NCBI GenBank assembly: GCA_973895155.1
Contig: OZ316894.1
Coordinates: 6,076,001 to 6,140,000, forward strand
From: Marsupella aquatica
Taxonomy: Eukaryota > Marchantiophyta
DNA length: 64,000 nt
Direction: 5' to 3'
The notes under the pieces: generated by a model
Databases searched by the model: none
Told to the model about the DNA's origin: nothing
The model's input: only the letters and a program-made list of their open reading frames with translations
Part shown: piece by piece, positions 44,201 through 54,010 of the stretch
How the letters are laid out: every line of letters starts with the position of its first letter
How positions within the stretch are numbered: position 1 is the first letter of the stretch
Position numbers and translations under genes: made by a program

Positions 44201-46098
44201 CATTGCTATCAACCCTTTGCTAGTCCACAACTATGAGGCCTATTTACCAGACGACGAATCTGGCCGTGCTTGCTTCGAACTCCTGGGAATGGACGTTCTC
44301 CTTGACGAGAAGTGCAAACCCTGGCTTCTGGAGGTGATGATAGTGTCATTCTTGTGTGTTTTTATCGGCTTCACAGCTTGTCAGACATTATGGTAACTGT
44401 TTCAAAGCTTTTGACTGAGCTCCTCATTATTACTGACTAAGGTGACATCTTGCTGTTATAGGCCAGGGTCTGATGTACTTGTTGGTCTCGGACTGTTGGT
44501 GCTTGTAGGTGAACCACTCACCTTCATTCTCAATAGATACGCCCTTGGATTTAACTGTTAAGGAGGCACTTCTCACGGATACGTTAAGGTTAGTTCATAT
44601 GGATCCATCTGGGATTATGAAACTGAGGATGCAAGAGAAGAAAGGTGCCCTATCACGTCTATATGGTAGAGGTCAGGTTGGGGGGGAGAGCTTGGCAAAC
44701 CAGACCTCAGTGATGAGGTGTGTTAGAAAAGAGGACCCCTTTGATGAATTTGAAAAGGGAAACCGAGGGAAGTACGACCGCATCTATCCTTCAGAGGACA
44801 AAAACTTGAATGAGCTTTACAGAATATTTCTGGCAGGGGCTGAAGCTGCATTCAAGCATTCCTTCCACATGAGGATCAAGGACACCATTGTTCGAGTTAG
44901 GGAGGAAAGAAGACAAGAGGAGCAGGCGAAGGAGGCTGAAGAGAAGAGGAAGGTGAAGGCTCGTTTTGAGATGAGGAGAAAGGCTCAGAGAAGTGCACGC
45001 TTGGCTGCTCTTGCCGCTCGGGCCAGGTTAGTTGAGAAGTTGACAGCTAGGATGCAGGAAGAAGTGCAATCACTCGTCCCTGCTCGTGGAACGTGTGAAC
45101 CAGTAACAACAATCCTCCATGAAAAATCGAATGTCTCAGCCCCCGTACATATCCAGCTGGTAGCCCATCCTCCGACCGTTGCAATACAAACAGTTGCTCG
45201 ACCACAATTGACAGAAACCAATAGCACTCACAAGAGCCTAAAGGTCAGTGATGATTTTTATGGTGTTATGAAGCATTGGCGATACAGACCGGAGTCACGG
45301 TCATGTTTTCCTGTTACTGCAAATTTGGCGGCTGCAAATAGATTATCTCAGACGGCGGCGGATGCACTGAACTCTCCCAGGCTATCCCCTAAACCCAAAG
45401 CTGTGTGCTCCTACCAGAACCCTGTTGCTACTTCTGATGGTGAGTTGCGGAATGCTTTTTTCACAAAACCGTCGAAAGACGTCAATGCTAGAGAGCTCGT
45501 TTCGAGGTCCAACTTGCTGAAAGACCATTACGATAAAATGAAACCACCAGCTGCAATTACTGGACCAATTCAACCTGTGAGACTCAAAGAGAGAAGCGAT
45601 GCTTCTTCATATGCTCTGTTCCAACAGTATCAACGAAAGCTACCTGCTCTGACTCCAAATGGGAGTTTCAGCTTACGGACTACCACCCTTTCTGTTCCTT
45701 CCACTGCATTTTGTCCACTTGGATCCAAGTATTATCTGAGGTCTATGCCAGACTTTGCTACGGAGCAACAAGCTCGAGCTACGGCCAGGCCCCAGCCAGT
45801 TCCAACGATAGCTGACATCATGAGGGCACAATTTGGACTGCCCAAGATTGGTGACCATGCGAAATGGAAACCTTCATCGAATGAGATTTCTCTGAAGCGA
45901 CGAACGATGAGTGCTGACAAAAGTAGTTTGCACATGAGAGCAAGAGCGTTGTTCGGCCAGCCAATCGCCCACTCAGCACTGGGAAAACTTGCTTTCCCAT
46001 ACAGCAGTGAACCTAAGAAGGTGGAGAAGCGGAAAAAGGCCTCTGCTCACAGCCTTAATAGCTTGTTCCGCGAACGGAAAGCAGTCTCCCACTACTAA
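41258..46098 (+). CDS. TTLL6: TTLL6/13-type tubulin polyglutamylase, six exons
   Basis: Exons 41258-41420, 41725-41848, 42706-42835, 43302-43486, 43949-44333 and 44509-46098 have GT-AG borders and matching phases, giving 858 aa. TTLL enzymes are ATP-grasp amino-acid ligases that add glutamates to tubulin tails, mainly on axonemal microtubules. Visible: IVLRKNGWDESGDD and HLIWTD; ERLMVLKRGQKINHFFGM; FILKPDNGCQGRGVAL (nucleotide site); NGYKFDLRIYVLILSCDP; MHLTNYAVNKHN; ACFELLGMDVLLDEK; PWLLEVNHSPSFS. A basic helix at about 470-510 (KRKVKARFEMRRKAQR) suits the microtubule-binding element. Beyond it lie ~350 low-complexity residues of unknown role. The start ATG follows a TGA in frame at 41234; an upstream 5' UTR exon is possible. 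Family call is strong, subtype probable. Confidence 0.88.
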
Positions 46099-47600
46099 TC
46101 GAACTCATGCGCAGCTTGTGTCTCTGTTGCTGGCTAAAAATTGTTTTGTGTTCGTCAAATTTCTCTCGTCAACTTCATTTCAATTTGTTCTGTAGAGGTT
46201 GGCATCCAGTCAAGTAATCCCAGACCAGCGTATTCTGAAGGAGATGCAATTCTTGGCCCAAATTTAGATTTGACGGACAGTACGATTTTAAAACTCTCAG
46301 CTTAAGATTGTCTCTGTTTTGTCCCGTTTTCTATAACGGAGAGAGGCCACACGCAACGCATGTACACAAAATTCTTAATATGTCTCGCACATTAGACATG
46401 TTAGTAGTCAGATACTTTGCTAAGATATTCTAAAGCTCAAGTCATAGGACAATCCCTCAAAACATAGTACAATCTTGTCTTGCTAGAAACGCTCCAGAAT
46501 CGATTCAATCACCCCCCGGGGCCAACGAAACTCCAATGTAATCTGACTGTGATGAATCCGCCAGGCACCCTTCCGGAATCCTCTCCGAAGGCCAATCCGA
46601 TCAAGCACCTCTCCAATCTGATCGAGGCGGACAGTTACTATCTTCTTTATACGGTTCGCGATTCTGGGAACCACCAGGTACTCCTCTTGATTTATTTTTC
46701 CGCACCTCCTCAATATCGCAAGCACGACCGTAGAGTTACGTCTGGCCATTGGAACTCAAATTGATCCAAGACATCGGTGAAAACCTGAATGTAATACCAC
46801 CACTTATTGTGACAGGATACTCTGTCTTGTCTTCTCGTGTGATCGACTGCTAGCTGTTGTTGAGTTCACCAGTTACGTATTTATTACTCATGTAATGTAA
46901 TGTGCCGCAGCGTTGAATTGAATTGCATTTGTAGTGTCTCTTGTATTTGAATTGTCTCTTTGGTCTGCGGTATTAATTGAGATCTATCCTTCACTCTCTC
47001 TGCGGCATTCTTGAAGAGAACATTTCTAAGTTTGTTTGTCGATTCTCTTCAAGGAGAAGGCGGAAAAATAAGCTCTGTACACATTTCACTTCTCAATCCA
47101 TTGATGTGCGTTCAAATTTGTTTTTCTTTTGTTTGCTCTATTAAGATCGATCACACTATTAAGATCGATCACACTTATCAATCAACGAACGAGAAATACT
47201 ATTTCTCTTGGTGAGAACAACCACCAGGATGCGAAGGAAAGAAACTGTCAACCGCACAGGCGACCCAGATTAACCACTGCTTCTGAGATTAAACAATCCC
47301 CCAACCACTTCCCTCACATATCACACCCGTCGCAGACAAGCCACGCTCCCGACGTGACTCAGGAAACTGTCAGCACGGCAAGAAACCACCACAATCGCAC
47401 AATTCTCCAGTAAATCGTGAAGAAAATTCTTCACAAACGAAAACGCTCCACTTCAACGGTCTCTGCCAAATTTAAAAATTTTGAACTGAAGCACAAAGTG
47501 ACCAAATCCTGAAAACCGGAAGAAACCTCAACGGTCAAACTCCGCCTCTGCTCCGCCTCTTCACTTGTTTCCCCTACTTGTGCTGATTGATCGAGGAGGC
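46099..47600. other. intergenic between the TTLL gene and dioxygenase copy 3
   Basis: TTLL 3' flank, then a mixed region. 'attaagatcgatcacac' is tandemly repeated at 47141-47170. One small minus-strand ORF is listed separately. Confidence 0.5.
46483..46749 (-). CDS. small hypothetical ORF, 88 aa
   Basis: ATG ORF with a protein-like mix of charged and aliphatic residues (RIKKIVTVRLDQIGEVLDRI; EFRWPRGVIESILERF). No family recognised and no support beyond composition. It could be an exon or debris of a mobile element. Confidence 0.2.
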   Translation of the reverse strand: MARRNSTVVLAILRRCGKINQEEYLVVPRIANRIKKIVTVRLDQIGEVLDRIGLRRGFRKGAWRIHHSQITLEFRWPRGVIESILERF

Positions 47601-47846
47601 AGTTCAGAGTGGACCACAGATTCAGTAAAATAGGAAAGGCTTGTGAAACTGAAAACAGGAACGGACAAGAACAGAGGAGAGAGTTAAGAGAGGACCACAA
47701 TTTCAGGAAAATTCGAAACGCGTGTGCCACCGAAAAAAGGAACGGACAAGGACGAAGGAGACAGTTTAGAGAGGACAAAATAATTCCGTAATCATCAGTC
47801 TGTTTGTAGTGGACATTGTTTCCAAGAACAGAGGAGAGAGTTAAGG

Positions 47847-48425
47847 GGCACTTTACAAGACGTCGGGGGCGTTCGCTTCCTTTTCTACCAAAGCTGAGCC
47901 AGCAGCAGTTTCACATGCTAAAAACAGTATATCGGGGCTAATAGAGAATTTAGAAGACTTTTATTGCCCCCGACGTCTTGTAAAGGGAACTCTGGCCAGT
48001 GTAGCTAGAATCATTGACTAGAAGACAAACTTGGGACCCACTCCACCTGAATCTTTGGCTAATGCTGGCTAATCTTTGGCTAATGCTGGTTCCTGTGGGT
48101 CCGCATTTATTGAAAACTGCCCATAATAGGAATGGACCAAGAGGCCGGATGAAGGGACCTCCAACGGAGGTGGTCTAAAATTCTGGACAAAAAAGAGCTC
48201 CAGGTCGGCAAAAGTTGGGCCCCACTGAAGTCCATGTAGGATCGGCAGAATCAATGAGCAAAACTGCCCCCGACGTTTTCTAAAGTGAACTCCAGCACTA
48301 TCTCCCCAATGGATGGCCCGGATTGGATCTTGGATGTCAGAAAAATCTCCCCAATGGATGGCCCGGATTGGATCTTGGATGTCAGAAAAGTGAAGGAACT
48401 GCCCCCGACGTCTTGTAAAGCCACC
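47847..48425. mobile_element. MITE-like insertion with 20-bp inverted termini
   Basis: CTTTACAAGACGTCGGGGGC (47851-47870) and its exact reverse complement (48401-48420) bound the insertion. The same terminus occurs again inside, in right-hand orientation, at 47966-47985 (perfect) and 48266-48285 (two changes). So it is either a 135-bp element with further ends beside it or a nested set. Flanking 'ttaag' and 'ctaag' may be a target duplication with one change. No ORF, so non-autonomous. Confidence 0.8.
48299..48390. repeat. two-unit 45-bp direct repeat inside the MITE-like block
   Basis: 'tctccccaatggatggcccg' followed by 'gattggatcttggatgtcag' occurs at 48301 and again at 48346, essentially identical. 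Confidence 0.9.
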
Positions 48426-48519
48426 CTAAGAGAGTACCACAATTCAGGAAAATTCGAAACGCGTGTGCCACCGAAAAAAGGAACGGACAAGGACGAAGGA
48501 GACAGTTTAGAGAGGACAA

Positions 48520-49054
48520 AATAATTCCGTAATCATCAGTCTGTTTGTAGTGGACATTGTTTCCATGTTCGATCCTCTGACAGCAGTGATGTCCTGCTCC
48601 ACCTGAAACACGTTCGGCTTCAATTGAATCACATTTGGCTCTACACGAATCACTCGATCTTTCAACTCCCAAACCACGTCCCACCTGGCACTACTATTTA
48701 TCAAGCATTTTGCTGTCTGGTAATGGTTGGAACGGCGTGCACTCGTGGCCGCGTACATTTGCTAGCTGTAATCTCAGCTTATCAAGCTCAATTTGTCTAC
48801 CGCATTTGGAAAGCTTGGCAAGCCATTGATTTATTGCAGAAGATGCGTTATTGTTGGCGATAGCAGAGCCAGAACATGCACCCTTGACGACGAATTGATG
48901 GATGCCCGTGAGAAAGACATTTAGGATCGAGTTTGTCTTGATTACGACGGCCTTTCCTTGGATAGGCAATTCGGGGACAAACTCTTTTGGAAGAGCAAAG
49001 ATTACAACTGTAAGCCCTTTGGAGAGCTGACAGGAGCTCCGTTGGGCTCTCGCT
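48520..49054 (+). promoter_or_regulatory. conserved 5' flank of dioxygenase copy 3
   Basis: Matches 8600-9120 upstream of copy 1 (for example 'gtaatcatcagtctgtttg', 'cacatttggctctaca', 'catcaagcatttt', 'ggcaattcggggacaaactc'). It probably carries the promoter and 5' UTR. Confidence 0.55.
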
Positions 49055-50356
49055 ATGGCTATGGCGACTCTTTCGTTGCCCTCGGTTTCACCTTGCACAC
49101 CGTGGAGAGCTTCAGAGAGACCTGTTCCCAAGCTCTCGAACTCCTTCGTCTTCGGCCCCGCCCGATCCTCGCCGCTGCATCATGAATCAACTTCTTCCTC
49201 CTCTCCTCGTCCGGCCAATTTGCGTGCAAACAAAACCTGTCAAGTCAGAGCTCCCATCTCAATGAGCTTACAAACGGGGGAATGGGGCACGGCTGATCAG
49301 TCTGCAGCACCTCAGTCCGCCGAGCTCGGCTGCGAGATCCCCACCGTGGTCGAATTCAACATCCAGCCCGAATCGCTGGCTGGCTTCTATGCTGACTATG
49401 AGAGAGTCTCTGCGAAGTGGCCAGCGGATCTCGCATTGACGACAGATGACATTAAGTTCGAGCAATTCGTGAGCTCGTCGCACGCCCTGGCCCGGCGATG
49501 GCTTCCCGAGGACTTGGTCTCGAGACTAGAGCGCTTCCTGTACGATCCGGCAGAAGCGCCAGCACTCGTGATCAGAGGCCTGCCCATTGACAAAGAGTTG
49601 CCGCCAACGGAGCTCAATGCGCATCTCAAGAAAGTGGGAAAGTGCGTGAGCGAGGCATGGCTGGTCGGCATTGGGAGAATTGTGGGGCAGGTCTTCACTT
49701 TCAACACTGTGCGAGGGTCGAGGCCTGGGATGGGATTGCTGGTACGGGAGATTTACACAACTCAGGACAAAGTGGACCAGGTGAGTGCGGAAGGGAGCCG
49801 GATACTGCTCGACATCCACGCCGATTTCTTCCAACTCGCCCCAGAGAAATTCCCCAACGTCATCGCATTCATTGGCGTCAGAGGAGATCCTGACAAAGAG
49901 GGGAAGACTCTCCTGTGCAATAACCGGAAGCTTTACCGAATGCTCGACCCGGCGGACATCCAGTTGCTGCGCACTGAGAAGGTCGTCTGGGATACAGGCA
50001 GGGTTCAATTTTCAGCATATGTGATCGAAGGCTCTGAAAGCGATCCCAAGTTCAACATCTTCGAGGAGAATCTCCCATTCTTTGGTGGCTTTGACGATGT
50101 GGTGAAGGGTAGGCCTGAACTCCGGGCTGCCTACAAGCGGGTCAAGGAAACTGCTGCCACACTCCCGGAGGGTGTTTGGCTAGGCAGTGGTGATTTACTC
50201 TTATTAAATCAGAAGAAAGCAACACATGGCCGAAGTCCTTACGCTGCCAGATATGACGGCAATGACAGATGGTTGCAACGCACGTACATCAACAGTGGAG
50301 GATTCTGGGAGGCTGGGCATACTCAGTGGCCTAACCGGACTCTCCCCATGGGATAA
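49055..50356 (+). CDS. TauD/clavaminate-synthase-like 2OG-Fe(II) dioxygenase, copy 3
   Basis: Intact single-exon paralogue of copy 1, 433 aa. Fe ligands H255-x-D257 (LDIHADFF) and H391 (KATHGRSP), with Arg405 in NDRWLQR placed to bind 2-oxoglutarate. The Ser/Pro/Arg-rich first ~75 residues again look like a plastid transit peptide. A second in-frame ATG at 49061 could also serve. Differences from copy 1 gather in the transit region and on patches around the active site (QLAPEKFPNVIAFIGV against QTAPQKFPHILVFIGI; FNTVRG against LDFTQG), so the two may differ in substrate preference. The substrate is not known. Confidence 0.85.
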   Translation: MAMATLSLPSVSPCTPWRASERPVPKLSNSFVFGPARSSPLHHESTSSSSPRPANLRANKTCQVRAPISMSLQTGEWGTADQSAAPQSAELGCEIPTVVEFNIQPESLAGFYADYERVSAKWPADLALTTDDIKFEQFVSSSHALARRWLPEDLVSRLERFLYDPAEAPALVIRGLPIDKELPPTELNAHLKKVGKCVSEAWLVGIGRIVGQVFTFNTVRGSRPGMGLLVREIYTTQDKVDQVSAEGSRILLDIHADFFQLAPEKFPNVIAFIGVRGDPDKEGKTLLCNNRKLYRMLDPADIQLLRTEKVVWDTGRVQFSAYVIEGSESDPKFNIFEENLPFFGGFDDVVKGRPELRAAYKRVKETAATLPEGVWLGSGDLLLLNQKKATHGRSPYAARYDGNDRWLQRTYINSGGFWEAGHTQWPNRTLPMG

Positions 50357-51427
50357 TTCTTTAATCTATAATTGTGTACCCTAGCCTGAGCGCCCATTCA
50401 AGCACCTGAGCCACTTTCAGAGCCCCTGCCCGCCCGTTTTACACTCGCAACCCACCTTCAGTTGTGCCTTTAAAGTCCCCGTCTAGAGGTTTCACTCTCG
50501 ACAGTAGCTTTTGATGAAAGTAGCTTTTGATCGCGATTATAAAGTTGGATTCCGATTCTCCGATAAAGTTGGTAGAATAGAATAGAGTAATGTTGAGATC
50601 TGCAGAATCTGACAGGATTATGTAGAATGGAAAGCGGAGTGTAACATTTGCAATAAAATAGTGATGCCGAAATGATCGACGGTTGTTTCATCGCCCGTGG
50701 CTTCCTGGAGTCGAGGAGAGTAGTCATGGCAAGCTGAAGAGTTCACTATGTAAGTGACGCCAAAGAATTGGAACTTGCTGAAAGATTGCTGAAGTTTTCC
50801 CGAGAGCTTTCCCTTAAAGTCTCACTCTGTTTCTTGCATAAGTCGTGTTTTCAGTCTTCTGAAGACAAGGGTTCCAAGCTGTGTATCGGCAGGAGTGCCA
50901 GTGTTTGCGATTGGTTCCATCTTGAGATTTATTCTCCATGGCTGATTTTTATCTTCATAGTCTGAATTCTTCTCATTTGTCTTTGATAATTTTCTTTGCT
51001 GGACCAATTCCTTCACAGCGTCGTCATGAACTGTGCCAACCGATGCTCTAGTGAAATGTTACTGGATTCATATCCTTCCACGATGGCATTTGAAACTCTG
51101 AATCGATTGAATGGCACACAGATTTAGAGCCCAAACGCCAATTGTTTTTATTGAGTTTCACCATCCTCTGGTGGTTGACGGGCAATTAAATATATTCCCC
51201 GCAAATACGAGCGCGGATCTAAAACATACCCGACAGATTGAGAGTACATGTTTGAAGGATTGATTCCTTCACAATGCGTATGAATATCAACTCTGTACGC
51301 GTATGACGGAATCTTACGTGCTGGCAGACCGACTAAGCCAATTTCCTGCCATTGAGCTTTATGGCAGATGCATCATACCCTTCGGCAATAGGTACTGTAG
51401 TCTAATTTACGGTCACCATACTAGAAT
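50357..51427. other. 3' flanks between dioxygenase copy 3 and the germin-like gene
   Basis: The part to about 50820 is homologous to the copy 1 flank. The remainder is the convergent 3' side of the germin-like gene. No ORF is convincing. Confidence 0.6.
50652..50657 (+). terminator. likely poly(A) signal, dioxygenase copy 3
   Basis: AATAAA in the conserved 3' flank, as in copies 1 and 2. Confidence 0.5.
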
Positions 51428-52570
51428 CTAGTCGTGAGAGGAATTCGAATGGGTCCGATGTCGTACTGAGAACATATCTACGAAGGGTGAGAGGCCATGT
51501 TTCAAAGCAGCAACGTCTTCATGTGTCATGAGAAACGACTTGGCAAGCAACTCAGGATCTACTCCGCTTGCGAACAGTGCTATCGGCATCAACTGAATGC
51601 CAGGGTCATGTGAATTCAAAGCGTTCAGACTCACAGCTGGAACATTTCCTTTGTTCAATTGGAAATGCAGAAGCCCACGTGGGAATATGAACGCTTCTCC
51701 TTTTCTAACGACCTTGGCATACACCTGCAACACACAGAAATAATGATTCAGCCGTTTCGTATCGTTTGCTGGTGAGCTGCATTATCTATCAATCTGCCAC
51801 ATGATTGGATTCAGTTGGTGATCGAATTAGGAAGTGAGGGTCAGTCACTGATAGGGGTGTAACATCTGTCATTGGAAAATTCAGATTATCATTTTGTCCT
51901 TACAAATCCAGACAAAATTGCATTTCGAACTGCATGGATGTCAAATGCCAAAAGCTAGCTCAATGTGACACATGATAATGATGGAAAGACGATCACCTGG
52001 TTGGGCTTTTCAGGATGGTCACTCGTAGTAACAAAACCGGTGTATATCTCGCCTTCTAAGCAGTACAAAATCTCTGTAGCTAAGTTGTGCGTGTGAGGCA
52101 TTATAATTCCTCCTGGATTCAAGTCTAGCCGAGCCAAAGACAGTCCCAACGTGTTTAGCGCTGGCCAGTCTCGTACAAACCCAAATTGCACATCTGCGTC
52201 GAATCGATTGCCTGTCAAATTGGCAGCCTTCGCCAAGCCACTGAAGGCAAAGTCGTGGGCGGTCACAGACTCGACCGGCTTGCAGGGCCATCCATTCATT
52301 AGGGAACCATATGGAGCAGATAGATCTGCAACGCAGAAGTCCTGCAAGATGAAGAATTAGGAACATTACTTCAAGTGCTCTAGTCCAAAAAGTATCGAAG
52401 GCTCATTGTAGTAGCTAAAATTTATCTCTGGATGATTTGATTACCTGCGTGGGGTCAGGGTCTGCAACTGTAACGACTACTGCTGCCACAAGTACGAAAA
52501 GAATTGATTGTTTGAAGAGCTTTAGAGTCCCAAGCGGCACTTGGGTCGAGGCCACTGCGGCCCCAGCCAT
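51428..52570 (-). CDS. germin-like protein (secreted cupin), three exons
   Basis: Minus-strand exons 52570-52445, 52341-51997 and 51724-51428 have GT-AG borders and phase 0 joins. They give 255 aa, a little longer than most germins. The N-terminus has a hydrophobic segment (SILFVLVAAVVVTVA) as signal peptide or anchor, then mature-type DPDPTQDFCVADL. Germin box 1 is MPHTHNLATEILYCLEGE, with the two His and the Glu that bind Mn. Box 2 is AFIFPRGLLHFQLNKGN, with the third His. A Cys pair (FC...WPC) would form the usual disulfide. Germins are apoplastic hexamers with oxalate oxidase or superoxide dismutase activity; which applies here cannot be told. Convergent with dioxygenase copy 3. Confidence 0.92.
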
Positions 52571-53590
52571 GTTACAGTACGTATACCACCGTTTTATCTC
52601 TATGTTTTGTCTAGGCGATCGAATGGAAGCCCCAAGAAAGCACCTGTCCCATAAAGGTGCTCATAGTCAGTCATAACTTTCAATCGCAAATCCACAGAAA
52701 AGATGCCAGTGCAATTCTGCTCTATACATTAACTTCAGATTTTCATTTGAAGCTTATGAAAAGAATTGTGGTTTTCTCTAGCCGACAATCCTATAGCCAA
52801 ATAATTGGTCCTCTTACAAAGGAATTTGAGACCTGACATGAAAGCTACTGTAGCGTGTAATGAATCATTAGTTGCAAAGTCTATGGCAGTTTTATGTTTG
52901 TCCAGAAACCAGAATGACTCTACAAGAATGAACATATGGCTTTGAAGTCCAGGCACAGAAACCTAATACAAAATGTAGACAGACCTATGTGAGCTTCAGC
53001 TTCAACCTAGCTACCTGATTGTTGCAGTACGTACAGCTTTGAAATTTAATTCCACTGCTGATTAAAGTTGAAGGAGAAACAGGACAGACAAACTGAAACT
53101 CAAGCGTGCACTTTTTACAAGTCCACCAATCCAGAACTGTCCTCAATGTTACTATTAACAGAAAGGTGTGGTGAATTTATACTCCTGCTTGCCCAATTCG
53201 TATTGCGCAAATCCCGTTTTCCGATGCGTAGGCAAGAAAACCGTCCTGTACTGATACCTCGTCACTGTTTCGTTTGTTATTGAACGGCCCAATTTTTCAG
53301 GCGCAGGTTTGAATGTACTTCATAACTTGAGACGTGGCGGGTGCATGACTGAGCGTTGCTCTAGGCAAAACGCTTCAAATTTATTGAACCAAATGAATGC
53401 TTGATACAACAGATGATGATCAACCCTGAGATGCCAGTGCAACTCAAAAAAGATACGGATCGATTGTTTCGGATAATCCTTAAGTTGGGTTAATATTTCT
53501 GCAAAAGTAACAGTGTGGTCAGTCAGTAATGATATGCTTGATGATTTCCACTTCTGATGTGTTGTTTGTCAAGGTTCACACGTTCACACT
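52571..53590. other. upstream region of the germin-like gene
   Basis: Probable promoter and 5' UTR of the minus-strand germin-like gene. Nothing else is supported. Confidence 0.5.
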
Positions 53591-53594
53591 CTAC

Positions 53595-54010
53595 GTAATG
53601 AAAGTCCTTTAGGCGTGAGATCCATGAGATCCTCAAGCTTGGGCCGGAGTCCAGGAACCAATGGCATAGCTACCAGAAGTCTAGGCTTGAGAAGAGGAAC
53701 TTACTATCATCGGAGGTAGCCATGAGATCATTCCAGGATCATTCTCCAGGCGTGGGAGTTGGGCCGGAAGAGGAAGCAACAAAGTATAGTACTACTGGAG
53801 CTACCTGATATCTTGGCGTGAGAAGAGGAACCAATGGGAGTAGCCATGAGATCCCCATTCCCAGGTTGGGCCGGCAGAGGACCCGATCTGTAGGCTTGAG
53901 AAGAGGAACCAATCAACCAATGCTGGTACCCACCAGTTCCCTCGGCTTGAGAAGAGGAACCAATCGAAGTAGCCATCACCCCTTGGCTTGGGAAGAGGGA
54001 CCAACAGGAA
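53595..54010. repeat. irregular minisatellite
   Basis: The phrase 'ggcttgagaagaggaaccaa' or a near form recurs at about 53683, 53816, 53894, 53943 and 53984. 'gtagccatgaga' and 'ttgggccgg' also recur, in a higher-order arrangement. Confidence 0.8.

Larger units (their letters stand above)
47669..48565. repeat. tandem duplication of about 155 bp, second copy split by a small element
   Basis: The first unit, 47669-47824, runs from 'agaacagaggagagagttaa' to 'ggacattgtttcca'. The second starts at 47825 with the same phrase, is interrupted after 'gagttaag', and resumes at about 48426 with 'ctaagagagtaccacaattc' to end at 48565. The two copies differ at few positions. The duplication lies in the 5' flank of dioxygenase copy 3. 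Confidence 0.85.
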
